6,324 bases of DNA from Acetobacteraceae bacterium. GTDB lineage: Bacteria > Pseudomonadota > Alphaproteobacteria > Acetobacterales > Acetobacteraceae. The notes below the pieces were generated by a model. It was not told the origin of the DNA. It searched no databases and was given only the letters and a program-made list of their open reading frames with translations. The DNA is taken from positions 1 to 6,324 of the forward strand of contig CANJXD010000347.1 in assembly GCA_947478535.1 (NCBI GenBank), read 5' to 3'. The position numbers and the translations under genes were made by a program. Shown here one piece after another: positions 1 to 6,324 of this stretch. Positions within the stretch are counted from its first letter, which is position 1. Each line of letters opens with the position of its first letter.

Positions 1-848
1 AGGGCCAGGACCTGTGCGGCCTGTCCGCAGGCGATCTCCGTCGTCGCCGGCGCGACATGCAACTGATCTTCCAGGACCCCTTCGCCAGCCTCGATCCGCG
101 GATGACGGTGGAACAGGCCGTCGCGGAACCGCTGCGCCTGCACGGCATCGTGCCACGGTCGGGGGAGGCGAACCGCGTCGCCGAATTGCTGTCCCGCGTC
201 GGGCTGCGGCCGGAACTCGCGCGGCGCTGGCCGCATGAATTCAGCGGCGGGCAGCGCCAGCGCATCGCCATCGCGCGTGCGCTTGCCAGCGGGCCGAAGC
301 TGATCATCGGGGATGAACCGGTCAGCGCGCTCGATGTCTCCGTGCAGGCGCAGGTCATCAACCTGTTGCAGGATTTGATCCGCGAGCTTGGCCTGACCTT
401 CGTGCTGATCAGCCACGATCTCGGCGTGGTCCGCCACATCGCGGATCGCGTGGCCGTCATGTATCTCGGGAAGATCGTCGAGGAAGGGCCGGCGGCCGAG
501 GTTTTCTCGCACCCGAAGCACCCCTACACCCGTGCTCTGCTCGCCGCCGTGCCGGGGCAGGGCAAGGCCGAGGGTAGGCCCGGCGCCGCCCTGCTCGAAG
601 GCGATGTACCGAGCCCGATCAACCCGCCCTCCGGCTGCCGCTTCCGGACCCGCTGCCCCTATGCGGCGCCGATCTGCGCGGCCGAGTTGCCGCCATTGGC
701 CGATAACGGCCACCGCGCTGCCTGCCATTTGCAGGCGGAACTTCCCCCCGCCACGGCGCGGCACGAACGCGATGCCGGTGGCGAACGCCTGAAGCGCCTC
801 CAGGCCTATTTCACCGACAGCCAGAATCCGCAGGGAGACAGGACATGA
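1..848 (+). CDS. Peptide-type ABC importer ATP-binding subunit, DppF/OppF-like, 5'-truncated by the window
   Basis: This cytoplasmic ATPase subunit would power a Dpp/Opp-family importer. The reading frame is open from the window edge (first whole codon at 3), so the true start lies upstream. The Met codon at 57 is internal, inside the Q-loop region. Counting from the codon at 3, 281 residues are visible: Q-loop FQDP around 23-26, signature FSGGQRQR 80-87, Walker B LIIGDEP with D104/E105, D-loop SALD 108-111, switch His138, then the oligopeptide-transporter C-terminal domain starting at HPYTRALL (about 173). That domain carries the family's four cysteines (C212, C218, C225, C241), which in some homologues are reported to bind an Fe-S cluster. 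Walker A is missing with the cut N-terminus. The [14 protein letters not shown] wording is typical of the F-type partner rather than the D-type. The unseen part could also make it the second half of a D-F fusion. It overlaps the next gene by ATGA. Family call is firm; substrate is unknown. Confidence 0.93.
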   Translation, partial: GQDLCGLSAGDLRRRRRDMQLIFQDPFASLDPRMTVEQAVAEPLRLHGIVPRSGEANRVAELLSRVGLRPELARRWPHEFSGGQRQRIAIARALASGPKLIIGDEPVSALDVSVQAQVINLLQDLIRELGLTFVLISHDLGVVRHIADRVAVMYLGKIVEEGPAAEVFSHPKHPYTRALLAAVPGQGKAEGRPGAALLEGDVPSPINPPSGCRFRTRCPYAAPICAAELPPLADNGHRAACHLQAELPPATARHERDAGGERLKRLQAYFTDSQNPQGDRT

Positions 849-2353
849 TCCGCAAGACGATCGCCGCGGGGCTTCTCGCCCTCACGGCCCTCGCCGCCGC
901 GCCCGCCCAGGCGCAGAATTTCCGCATCGGCCTGCGGGAGGACCCGGATATCCTCGACCCGACGCTGGCCCGCACCTTCGTCGGCCGCATCGTCTTCGCC
1001 GGCATCTGCGACAAGCTGTTCGACATCAACGACCGGATGGAGATCATCCCCCAGCTCGCCACCGGCTATCGCTGGGAAGACCCGACGACGCTCATCGTCA
1101 CGCTGCGCCAGGGCGTGAAGTTCCACGATGGCGACCCGATGACGGCCGAGAGCGTCGTCTATTCCCTGAACCGCCACTTGACGATGCAGGGCAGCTTCCG
1201 CCGCGGCGAGATCAATTCCATGACCTCCGCCGAGGTGGTGGACCCGCAGACCGTGCGCATCAAGCTGCGGGAGGCCTTCGCGCCCTTCGTCAGCCAGCTG
1301 ACCGACCGCGCCGGCATGATCATCAGCCCCCGCGCCGCGGAGGCCGCCGGCCGCAACTTCGGCAACCGCCCCATCTGTGCCGGCCCCATGCGCTTCGTCG
1401 AACGGGTGGCGCAGGACCGCATCGTGGTGGAACGCTTCCCGGACTATTGGGACGCCGGGCGCATCCACCTGAACCGCGTCACCTACCAGCCCATCCCGGA
1501 CAGCACCGTCCGCCTCGCCAACCTGCAATCCGGCGCGCTGGAGATGGTGCAGACCATCGAGCCCGATGACGTCCGCCAGGTCACCCGCAACAGCCGCCTG
1601 CGCGTCACCGTCTCCGACGAACTCGGCTACCAGGGCATCACCATCAATGTCGGCAACGGCGCGCGGGCGCAGACGCCGATGGGGCAGGACCCGCGGGTGC
1701 GCCGCGCCTTCGAACTCGCCATCGACCGTGCCGTGATCAATCAGGTGGTCTATGAGGGCCAGTACACGCCGACCGCCCAGGCCGTGCCGCCTTCCAACCC
1801 CTTCCACGTCCGCAGCATCCAGCCCGGCACGCGCGACATCGCCCGTGCCCGCGCCCTGCTGGCCGAGGCCGGGGTGCGCACGCCGCTGGCGGTGGAAATG
1901 ACGGTCCCGAACAACCCCGACCTGCGCCAGGTGGGGGAGGTGATCCAGGCCATGGTGCGCGAAGCCGGCTTCGAGCTGCGGCTGAACGCGATGGAATTCG
2001 CCTCCTCCCTCCAGGCCTCGGTGCGCGGGGAATTCGAGACCTACCTTCTGGCCTGGTCCGGTCGCAGCGACCCCGATGGCAACATCTGGACCTTCATCCA
2101 CAGCCAGGGCCCGCAGAACGACGGCAAGTACAGCAACCCGACCGTGGACCGGCTGCTGAACGCGGCCCGCGTCGAATCCGACCAGGCCCGCCGCCTCTCG
2201 CTCTATGAGCAGATGTGGCAGGAACGGCAGCGCGATGGCGGGCTGATCTACCTCTGGCACCGCAAGAACATTGTCGGCCACACGGCGCGGCTGCAGAACT
2301 TCCGGCCGGTGCCGGACGGGCTGATCCGCCTGCAGGACCTGCGGCTGAACTGA
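845..2353 (+). CDS. Periplasmic substrate-binding protein of a peptide/nickel-type ABC importer (SBP_bac_5 family)
   Basis: This 502-residue protein should bind the solute in the periplasm and deliver it to the two permeases encoded downstream. A Sec signal peptide is clear: MIRK, a hydrophobic stretch to about residue 19, and an AQA|Q cleavage site near 23/24. There is no lipobox Cys, so the mature protein is probably soluble. Family landmarks follow: PDILDPT near 34-40, [24 protein letters not shown] at about 87-110, RFPDYWD at 197-203, [12 protein letters not shown] at about 284-295, and [16 protein letters not shown] at 405-420 in the ligand-cleft region. The usual GTGP turn reads CAGP (177-180 ICAG). 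The mature protein has only two cysteines, C55 and C178. The start at 845 is supported by AGGGAG at 832-837, seven bases upstream, and by the ATGA overlap with the ATPase gene. Length is normal for the family. The ligand could be a dipeptide, oligopeptide or another compound; sequence alone does not decide. Confidence 0.95.
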   Translation: MIRKTIAAGLLALTALAAAPAQAQNFRIGLREDPDILDPTLARTFVGRIVFAGICDKLFDINDRMEIIPQLATGYRWEDPTTLIVTLRQGVKFHDGDPMTAESVVYSLNRHLTMQGSFRRGEINSMTSAEVVDPQTVRIKLREAFAPFVSQLTDRAGMIISPRAAEAAGRNFGNRPICAGPMRFVERVAQDRIVVERFPDYWDAGRIHLNRVTYQPIPDSTVRLANLQSGALEMVQTIEPDDVRQVTRNSRLRVTVSDELGYQGITINVGNGARAQTPMGQDPRVRRAFELAIDRAVINQVVYEGQYTPTAQAVPPSNPFHVRSIQPGTRDIARARALLAEAGVRTPLAVEMTVPNNPDLRQVGEVIQAMVREAGFELRLNAMEFASSLQASVRGEFETYLLAWSGRSDPDGNIWTFIHSQGPQNDGKYSNPTVDRLLNAARVESDQARRLSLYEQMWQERQRDGGLIYLWHRKNIVGHTARLQNFRPVPDGLIRLQDLRLN

Positions 2354-2394
2354 GGCGCCGATGCCTGACAGACCGAAGATCGGAAGGAACGCCT
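2353..2394 (+). promoter_or_regulatory. Candidate bulged hairpin over the permease ribosome-binding site
   Basis: In the 45-bp gap between binding-protein stop and permease start, AGGCG (2353-2357) can pair with CGCCT (2390-2394). Directly inside it, CCGAT (2358-2362) can pair with ATCGG (2379-2383). This leaves a 16-base loop and a one-sided bulge AAGGAA (2384-2389). The bulge and neighbouring bases make up the GGAAGGA Shine-Dalgarno at 2382-2388 of the permease gene. Such a structure could protect the upstream binding-protein message or reduce permease translation, which would fit the usual excess of binding protein over permease. The pairing is visible in the sequence; the function is inference, and two 5-bp stems can arise by chance in GC-rich DNA. 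Confidence 0.3.
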
Positions 2395-2398
2395 GAGC

Positions 2399-3346
2399 AT
2401 GTGGGCCTGGCTGTTGCGACGCCTCGGGCAGATCATCCCGACGCTGGTCATCCTCTCCTTCATGATCTTCGGCCTGCAGCAACTGATGCCGGGCGACCCG
2501 GCGCTGATCCTCGCCGGGGAGGAGCGCGGGGACCCGCTGGTGCTTCAGCAGATCCGGGAGGAACTGCGCCTCGATCGCCCGATCGTGGAGCAGTATTTCT
2601 ACTGGGTCGGCAACGTCCTGCAGGGGGATTTCGGTTTCTCCTGGCGCATCCGGATGCCGGTCACCCAGCTGATCCTGGAAAAGCTGCCGGTCACCATGCA
2701 ACTCGCGACGATGTCCTTCATCATCGCCGTGCTGATCGGCGTGCCGCTTGGCATCCTCTCGGCCGTGCGGCGCGATACGCCGACGGATTGGGCGGCGAAC
2801 GGCATCGCGCTGTTCGGCATCTCGACGCCGAATTTCTGGCTCGGCATCATGATGATCCTGCTGTTCAGCGTCGAACTCGGCTGGCTGCCGCCCTCGGGCT
2901 ATGTGCCGCTGTGGGAAGACCCGGTGCAGTCGCTCGCCACCACCATCATGCCGGCCTTCGTGCTCGGCACCGGCGTCGCCTCCGTGCTGATGCGCCACAC
3001 CAGGGCGGCCATGCTGACGGCGCTGAGCCAGGATTATGTCCGCACCGCGCGCGCCAAGGGCGTCTCGGAGACGGTCGTGATCTGGAAGCACGCGCTGCGC
3101 AACGCGCTGATCCCCGTGGTCACGCTCGGCACCATCGAGTTCGGCCGCCTGCTGGCTGGCGCGGTGCTGACGGAACAGATCTTCACCATCCCCGGCTTCG
3201 GCAAGCTGGTGGTGGATGCCGTCTTCAACCGGGACTACCCGGTGGTGCAGGGCGTGGTGCTGGCGACGGCGCTCATCTTCGTCACGCTCTCCCTGCTCGC
3301 GGATATCCTCTACATGGCGGTCAATCCGCGGCTGAGGCAGGCATGA
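2399..3346 (+). CDS. ABC importer inner-membrane permease, DppB/OppB type
   Basis: This 315-residue integral membrane protein should form one half of the translocation channel, with the DppC-type product as the other half. The N-terminus WAWLLRRLGQIIPTL with a first membrane helix at about 9-29, followed by MPGDP (30-34), is standard for DppB proteins. The extracytoplasmic segment GDFGFSWRIRMPV (76-88) follows. The remaining helices lie roughly at 99-121, 132-158, 176-197, 234-258 and 283-305. GWLPPSGY (161-168) and TRAAML (201-206) are family motifs. The cytoplasmic coupling (EAA) loop reads DYVRTARAKG at 212-221, followed by HALRNALIPV, and is the contact to the ATPase. EQIFTIPGFGKL (259-270) and the C-terminal YMAVNPRLR are also typical. 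The start is supported by GGAAGGA at 2382-2388, ten bases upstream, and by an in-frame stop at 2366-2368. The 3' end overlaps the next permease gene by ATGA. Complete and intact; substrate is undefined. Confidence 0.95.
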   Translation: MWAWLLRRLGQIIPTLVILSFMIFGLQQLMPGDPALILAGEERGDPLVLQQIREELRLDRPIVEQYFYWVGNVLQGDFGFSWRIRMPVTQLILEKLPVTMQLATMSFIIAVLIGVPLGILSAVRRDTPTDWAANGIALFGISTPNFWLGIMMILLFSVELGWLPPSGYVPLWEDPVQSLATTIMPAFVLGTGVASVLMRHTRAAMLTALSQDYVRTARAKGVSETVVIWKHALRNALIPVVTLGTIEFGRLLAGAVLTEQIFTIPGFGKLVVDAVFNRDYPVVQGVVLATALIFVTLSLLADILYMAVNPRLRQA

Positions 3347-4242
3347 GCAGCAGCACCGCGAACGCCATGCCCGTGCAGGCCCCGGTCATGGAAGTTGGCC
3401 AATCACCGGCGCGCCGCGCGCTGCGCCGCTTCTTCCGCCACAAGCTCGCCGTGGTGGGGCTGGTGGTCGTCGTGGGCTTCGTGCTGATCGCGGCGCTGGC
3501 CCCCTGGATCGCGCCCTATGACCCCATCGCCACATCCTGGACCCGCATCCGCAAGCCGCCGTCGGAGCTCTACTGGTTCGGCACGGATGAGAACGGCCGG
3601 GATGTGCTCTCCCGCCTCATCTGGGGGGCGCGGGCCTCGCTGATGGCGGGTGTGCTGTCCGTGCTCGGCGCGGTCGCCATCGGCGTGCCGATCGGCCTCG
3701 TCGCGGGGCTGGCGGGCGGCTGGGTGGATGCGCTGATCAGCCGCATCGCGGATGCGATGCTCTCCGTGCCCTTCCTGATCCTTGCCATCGCCCTGGCGGC
3801 CTTCCTGGGTCCGGCGCTGCAGAACGCGATGATCGCCATCGCCATTACCGCGAGCCCGGTCTTCGTCCGCCTTTCCCGCGGCATGGCGCTGGAGGCGAAA
3901 AGCACGGATTGGGTGGAAGCCGCCCGCAGCCTCGGCAATCCGCCGTGGCGGACGGCGGTGGTGCATGTGCTGCCGAACATCGTCCCACCCCTGCTCGTGC
4001 AGGGCACGCTGGCGATCGCGGAGGCTATCATCGCCGAGGCGTCCCTGTCCTTCCTCGGCCTCGGGCAGCAGCCGCCGGCGCCCTCCTGGGGCTCCATGCT
4101 GAACAGTGCCCAACGCTTCCTCGATGGCGCGCCGTGGCTCGCCATCGCGCCGGGGGCGGCGATCTTTATTGTCGTGCTCGCCTTCAACCTGGTGGGCGAC
4201 GGGCTGCGGGACGCGCTGGATCCTCGCGCCGACAGGCGGTAG
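3343..4242 (+). CDS. ABC importer inner-membrane permease, DppC/OppC type
   Basis: This 299-residue membrane protein is the second channel subunit. It has a cytoplasmic N-terminal tail with RRALRRFFRHKLAVVG at 24-39 leading into the first helix (about 35-57), then the periplasmic PYDP and FGTDENGRDVLSRLIWGAR (79-97), a hallmark of DppC. Further helices lie roughly at 99-123, 133-157, 160-176, 208-230 and 264-286. The coupling (EAA) motif reads EAARSLGNPPWR at 192-203 with HVLPN after it. EASLSFLGLG (232-241), PAPSWG (245-250) and the terminal NLVGDGLRDALDPR (282-295) complete the family pattern. The same reading frame stays open far upstream, but the start is set at 3343: GAGG at 3334-3337 lies five bases before it, it forms an ATGA overlap with the preceding stop, and everything upstream in this frame is antithetical to the true DppB frame. 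Likely translationally coupled to the first permease. No clear terminator follows. Confidence 0.95.
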   Translation: MSSSTANAMPVQAPVMEVGQSPARRALRRFFRHKLAVVGLVVVVGFVLIAALAPWIAPYDPIATSWTRIRKPPSELYWFGTDENGRDVLSRLIWGARASLMAGVLSVLGAVAIGVPIGLVAGLAGGWVDALISRIADAMLSVPFLILAIALAAFLGPALQNAMIAIAITASPVFVRLSRGMALEAKSTDWVEAARSLGNPPWRTAVVHVLPNIVPPLLVQGTLAIAEAIIAEASLSFLGLGQQPPAPSWGSMLNSAQRFLDGAPWLAIAPGAAIFIVVLAFNLVGDGLRDALDPRADRR

Positions 4243-4334
4243 GGCGGCCAGCCATTCCCTTCAACGAATCCCGACAATCCTCGACTGGGTGATCTGGTCC
4301 CAGGCCGTTAGCAACTTCGGACGTATGCTCCGCT

Positions 4335-4361
4335 TCATGGCGCGAACGCGTCGCGCCGTGA
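4335..4361 (+). promoter_or_regulatory. Strong hairpin in the leader of the chemoreceptor gene
   Basis: TCATGGCGCGA (4335-4345) pairs with TCGCGCCGTGA (4351-4361) around the loop ACGCG. This makes an 11-bp stem with a single G-U pair, in the 165-bp gap between the permease and chemoreceptor genes. It has no T-run after it, so it does not look like a standard intrinsic terminator. TATGCT at 4324-4329 is a possible weak -10 element, and transcription from it would begin near the base of the stem, but no convincing -35 was found. It could stabilise the 5' end of the chemoreceptor mRNA or end the transporter transcript. The chemoreceptor SD (GAGGA, 4393-4397) lies outside it. The pairing is seen; the role is inferred. 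Confidence 0.4.
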
Positions 4362-4407
4362 CGGCGCCCGACCGACTTCACGCCGGCCAACCGAGGATTT
4401 CCCTACC

Positions 4408-6138
4408 ATGTCCCCCTCCGTCAGTGCCGCCGGTGCCAACAGCACCGGGAGCGCCAGCATCGGCCTGCGTCTTTCCGTGGGATTCGGCTTCGTACTCGTC
4501 CTCATGGTGGCGCTCGGCGTCATCGCGGCGAACCGCGTCAACGCCATCAATGCCAGCCTTGCCGCCATCAACGACGTGAACAGCGTCAAGCAGCGCCACG
4601 CCATCAACTTCCGCGGCAGCGTGCATGATCGCGCCATCAGCCTGCGCGACGTCGTGCTGGTTTCCACGCCGGCGGAGCGCGAAGCCGCGCTGGCCGACAT
4701 CACCCGGCTCGAGGCCTTCTACGCCCGGAGCGCCACGCCGCTCGATGCCATCATGGCGGCCGGTACCGGCGTCACGCCGCAGGAACAGGCCATCCTCGCC
4801 TCGATCAAGGAGATCGAGGCCCGCACCATGCCGCTGATCCGCCAGGTCATCGACGCCCGTCAGCGCGGTGACGCGGCGGCGGCGCAGACGGTGCTGATGG
4901 AACAGGCCCGCCCGGCCTTCGTGGAATGGCTGGCCCGCATCAACCGCTTCATCGACCTGGAGGAGGAGAAGAACCGTATCGTCGCCGCGGAAGCACGCGG
5001 CATCGCGGAAGGCTTCCAGATGCTGATGGCCGCCCTGGTGGGCGCGGGCCTGCTGCTCGGCGCCGGCATCGCCGCCTGGTCGATGCGGGCCGTCGCCCCG
5101 CTGCGCCGCCTGGCCGATGCGATGATGCGCCTGGCGCGCGGCGACCTCGATGCCGCCATCCCCGGCCAGAACCGCGCCGATGAGGTTGGCGCCATGGCCA
5201 AGGCCGTCGCCGTCTTCAAGGCAAGCATGGCGGACTCCGCCCGTCTGAGCGCCGACCAGGAACGCCTGAAGACGGACGCCGCGGCCGAGCGCCAGCGCAC
5301 GCTGCGCGCCCTGCTCGCCAACCTCGAGACCAAGGTGGGCGGCACCGTCGCCCTGCTGGCCGGCCGTTCGGCGGAACTCGAGAAGACCGCGCGCTCCATG
5401 CGCGGGTCGGCCGCGCAGACGCATGAGAGGGCCGACAGCGTCCTCGCCGCGGCGACCGAGGCGAATGACCGCGTCCGCACCGTCGCCGTGGCGGCGGAAC
5501 AGCTGAGCGCCTCGATCGGGGAGATCAGCCGTCAGGTCACGCAATCCGCCCGCATCACCGGCGCGGCGGTGGACGATGCGCGGCGCACCAACGCCACGGT
5601 CCAGGCCCTGGCCACCGGCGCGCAGCGGATCGGCGATGTCGTCGGCATCATCACCACCATCGCCGGCCAGACCAACCTGCTCGCCCTCAACGCCACCATC
5701 GAGGCAGCCCGCGCGGGAGAGGCCGGCAAGGGCTTCGCCGTCGTCGCCTCCGAGGTGAAGTCGCTCGCCGGGCAGACCGCGCGCGCGACGGAGGAGATCG
5801 GCGCCCAGGTCGGCAGCATGCAGGCCGCGACGAATGATGCGGTGGCCGCCATCCAGGCCATCGCGACGCGGATCGAGGAGGTCAGCCAGATCGCCAGCCT
5901 GATCGCCGCCGCGGTGGAGGAACAGGGCGCCGCGACGCAGGACATCGCGCGCAGCGTCCAGCAGACCGTGCAGGCGACGCAGAAGGTGGGCACCGATATC
6001 CGGGGCGTCACCCTGGCCGCGAATGACAGCGGTGCGGCGGCTGAACAGGTACTCGGCGCCGCCACCGACGTCTCCCGCCAGGCGGAGCAACTGACCCAGG
6101 AAGTGCGTGGCTTCGTGGCGAGCGTCGAGGTCGCCTGA
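4408..6138 (+). CDS. Methyl-accepting chemotaxis protein (transmembrane chemoreceptor with HAMP)
   Basis: This 576-residue inner-membrane receptor should control the CheA kinase through CheW in response to a periplasmic stimulus. In order: a short Ser/Ala-rich cytoplasmic tail (1-18), TM1 at about 24-42, a helical periplasmic sensor of about 160 residues (43-203) resembling the four-helix-bundle MCP type, TM2 at about 205-226, HAMP at about 227-279 ([22 protein letters not shown], then DEVGAMA 258-264), and a long coiled coil folding back at the conserved tip. In the tip, [26 protein letters not shown] (421-446) includes E432, R435 and E438, matching the CheA/CheW contact region of characterised receptors. 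Glu/Gln/Ala-rich stretches such as AAEQL (362-366) and [11 protein letters not shown] (501-511) are likely adaptation sites. It ends FVASVEVA, without the NWETF-type pentapeptide that tethers CheR/CheB. The start is the first Met after an in-frame stop at 4309-4311; GAGGA at 4393-4397 precedes it, and the next Met lies inside TM1. The ligand is unknown. Confidence 0.95.
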   Translation: MSPSVSAAGANSTGSASIGLRLSVGFGFVLVLMVALGVIAANRVNAINASLAAINDVNSVKQRHAINFRGSVHDRAISLRDVVLVSTPAEREAALADITRLEAFYARSATPLDAIMAAGTGVTPQEQAILASIKEIEARTMPLIRQVIDARQRGDAAAAQTVLMEQARPAFVEWLARINRFIDLEEEKNRIVAAEARGIAEGFQMLMAALVGAGLLLGAGIAAWSMRAVAPLRRLADAMMRLARGDLDAAIPGQNRADEVGAMAKAVAVFKASMADSARLSADQERLKTDAAAERQRTLRALLANLETKVGGTVALLAGRSAELEKTARSMRGSAAQTHERADSVLAAATEANDRVRTVAVAAEQLSASIGEISRQVTQSARITGAAVDDARRTNATVQALATGAQRIGDVVGIITTIAGQTNLLALNATIEAARAGEAGKGFAVVASEVKSLAGQTARATEEIGAQVGSMQAATNDAVAAIQAIATRIEEVSQIASLIAAAVEEQGAATQDIARSVQQTVQATQKVGTDIRGVTLAANDSGAAAEQVLGAATDVSRQAEQLTQEVRGFVASVEVA

Positions 6139-6153
6139 GGCGGGCGAAGGCGC

Positions 6154-6182
6154 AGGCGGGGGAGGCTCGGCCTTCCCCGCCT
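6154..6182 (+). terminator. Likely terminator hairpin of the chemoreceptor gene
   Basis: Fifteen bases after the chemoreceptor stop, AGGCGGGGGAGGC (6154-6166) pairs with GCCTTCCCCGCCT (6170-6182) around the three-base loop TCG. The stem has 13 pairs, one of them G-U. The stem can be extended by two pairs (6152-6153 with 6184-6185) across a one-base bulge. A second, weaker hairpin (GCGC 6189-6192 with GCGC 6203-6206) follows. There is no U-tract directly downstream; the only T-run is at 6230-6234. It may therefore be a terminator of the U-poor kind common in GC-rich genomes, or a 3' mRNA-protecting hairpin acting with Rho. Confidence 0.6.
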
Positions 6183-6324
6183 TGCCCCGCGCTGGTGCAC
6201 CCGCGCCGGGCTGGGGGACGGTCTCGAAGTTTTTCCCCTGGCGCGCCATAGTGGTGGTTCTCGACAACTCCGCGCCAAGGACCTCCTCACCATTCCGCAC
6301 GACCCGGGCGCCGCCACGACCCGC
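6183..6324. other. 3' edge region with no assignable gene
   Basis: This stretch is too short to resolve. On the + strand, one frame from about 6253 to the edge reads GGSRQLRAKDLLTIPHDPG and has GC-rich third positions, but it has no ATG, GTG or TTG start preceded by a ribosome-binding site. On the - strand, one frame has a stop at 6289-6287 that could end a convergent gene entering from the right, but only 11 residues would be visible. A 7-bp inverted repeat, TGGCGCG (6239-6245) with CGCGCCA (6271-6277), is present. None of these is strong enough to name. Confidence 0.3.

Noticed and set aside
57..59. ATG at 57 as the start of the ATPase gene
   Set aside because: It lies just before the Q-loop, so a protein starting here would lack Walker A. 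Family-like sequence continues upstream to the window edge.
806..3091. Very long open frame on the - strand (about 760 codons) opposite the binding protein and first permease
   Set aside because: It is rich in His, Asp, Arg, Gln and Gly with no recognisable domain, which is typical of antisense reading of a GC-rich gene. The + strand carries two full family matches over the same DNA.
2215..3342. Upstream extension of the DppC-type permease frame
   Set aside because: The frame is open but unlike any permease, and it overlaps the real binding-protein end and the whole first permease. The Shine-Dalgarno and ATGA overlap place the true start at 3343.
4285..4303. CTGGG/CCCAG hairpin as terminator of the transporter cluster
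   Set aside because: Only five pairs with a nine-base loop and no T-run. It is too weak to call, though it cannot be excluded as part of a Rho-dependent end.
6239..6277. TGGCGCG/CGCGCCA inverted repeat as an operator for a downstream gene
   Set aside because: The 7-bp arms are GC-only in their core with a 25-base spacer, in a GC-rich background, and no downstream gene start is visible.
4378..6300. Long open frame on the - strand (about 640 codons) opposite the chemoreceptor
   Set aside because: Same low-complexity antisense composition. The + strand frame has complete TM, HAMP and signalling motifs. The frame's upstream part (6140-6300) reads plausibly, but it has no stop before entering the antisense region.
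1..6324. Search for mobile elements, CRISPR arrays, tRNAs, defence genes or other unusual systems
   Set aside because: I saw no terminal inverted repeats, transposase motifs, regular repeat-spacer pattern or tRNA-like fold. All coding space is taken by the importer and chemoreceptor genes.

Overview
The window is a GC-rich bacterial segment whose third codon positions are mostly G or C. Codon usage, the style of the transporter proteins and the alphaproteobacterial look of the chemoreceptor tip ([37 protein letters not shown] region) suggest an alphaproteobacterium. A member of Acetobacteraceae/Rhodospirillales, such as a Roseomonas-like organism, is plausible, but this is inference from protein style and not a database match.

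All recognisable genes lie on the + strand. Positions 1-4242 hold most of a peptide/nickel-type (Dpp/Opp family) ABC importer, in the order ATP-binding subunit (5' end cut by the window), periplasmic substrate-binding protein, DppB-type permease, DppC-type permease. The ATPase and binding-protein genes overlap by ATGA (845-848), and the two permease genes overlap by ATGA (3343-3346). The only gap inside the cluster is 45 bp between the binding protein and the first permease. It can fold into a bulged hairpin that places part of the permease ribosome-binding site in the bulge. The partner ATPase (DppD type) would be expected upstream, outside the window.

After a 165-bp gap (4243-4407), which contains a strong hairpin in the leader of the next gene, comes a complete methyl-accepting chemotaxis protein (4408-6138): TM1, periplasmic helical sensor domain, TM2, HAMP, and a long coiled-coil signalling domain. 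A 13-bp GC-rich hairpin directly after its stop codon is the likely terminator. In the remaining stretch (about 6183-6324) I can assign no gene with confidence.

Together the genes encode uptake of a peptide-like or other small organic solute: the binding protein captures it in the periplasm, the DppB/DppC pair forms the channel, and the ATPases drive transport. The adjacent receptor may steer swimming, possibly toward a related compound, but that link rests only on proximity. I see no mobile element, CRISPR array, RNA gene or obviously new system. Apart from some RNA-structure candidates at gene junctions, this is an ordinary metabolic and behavioural region.
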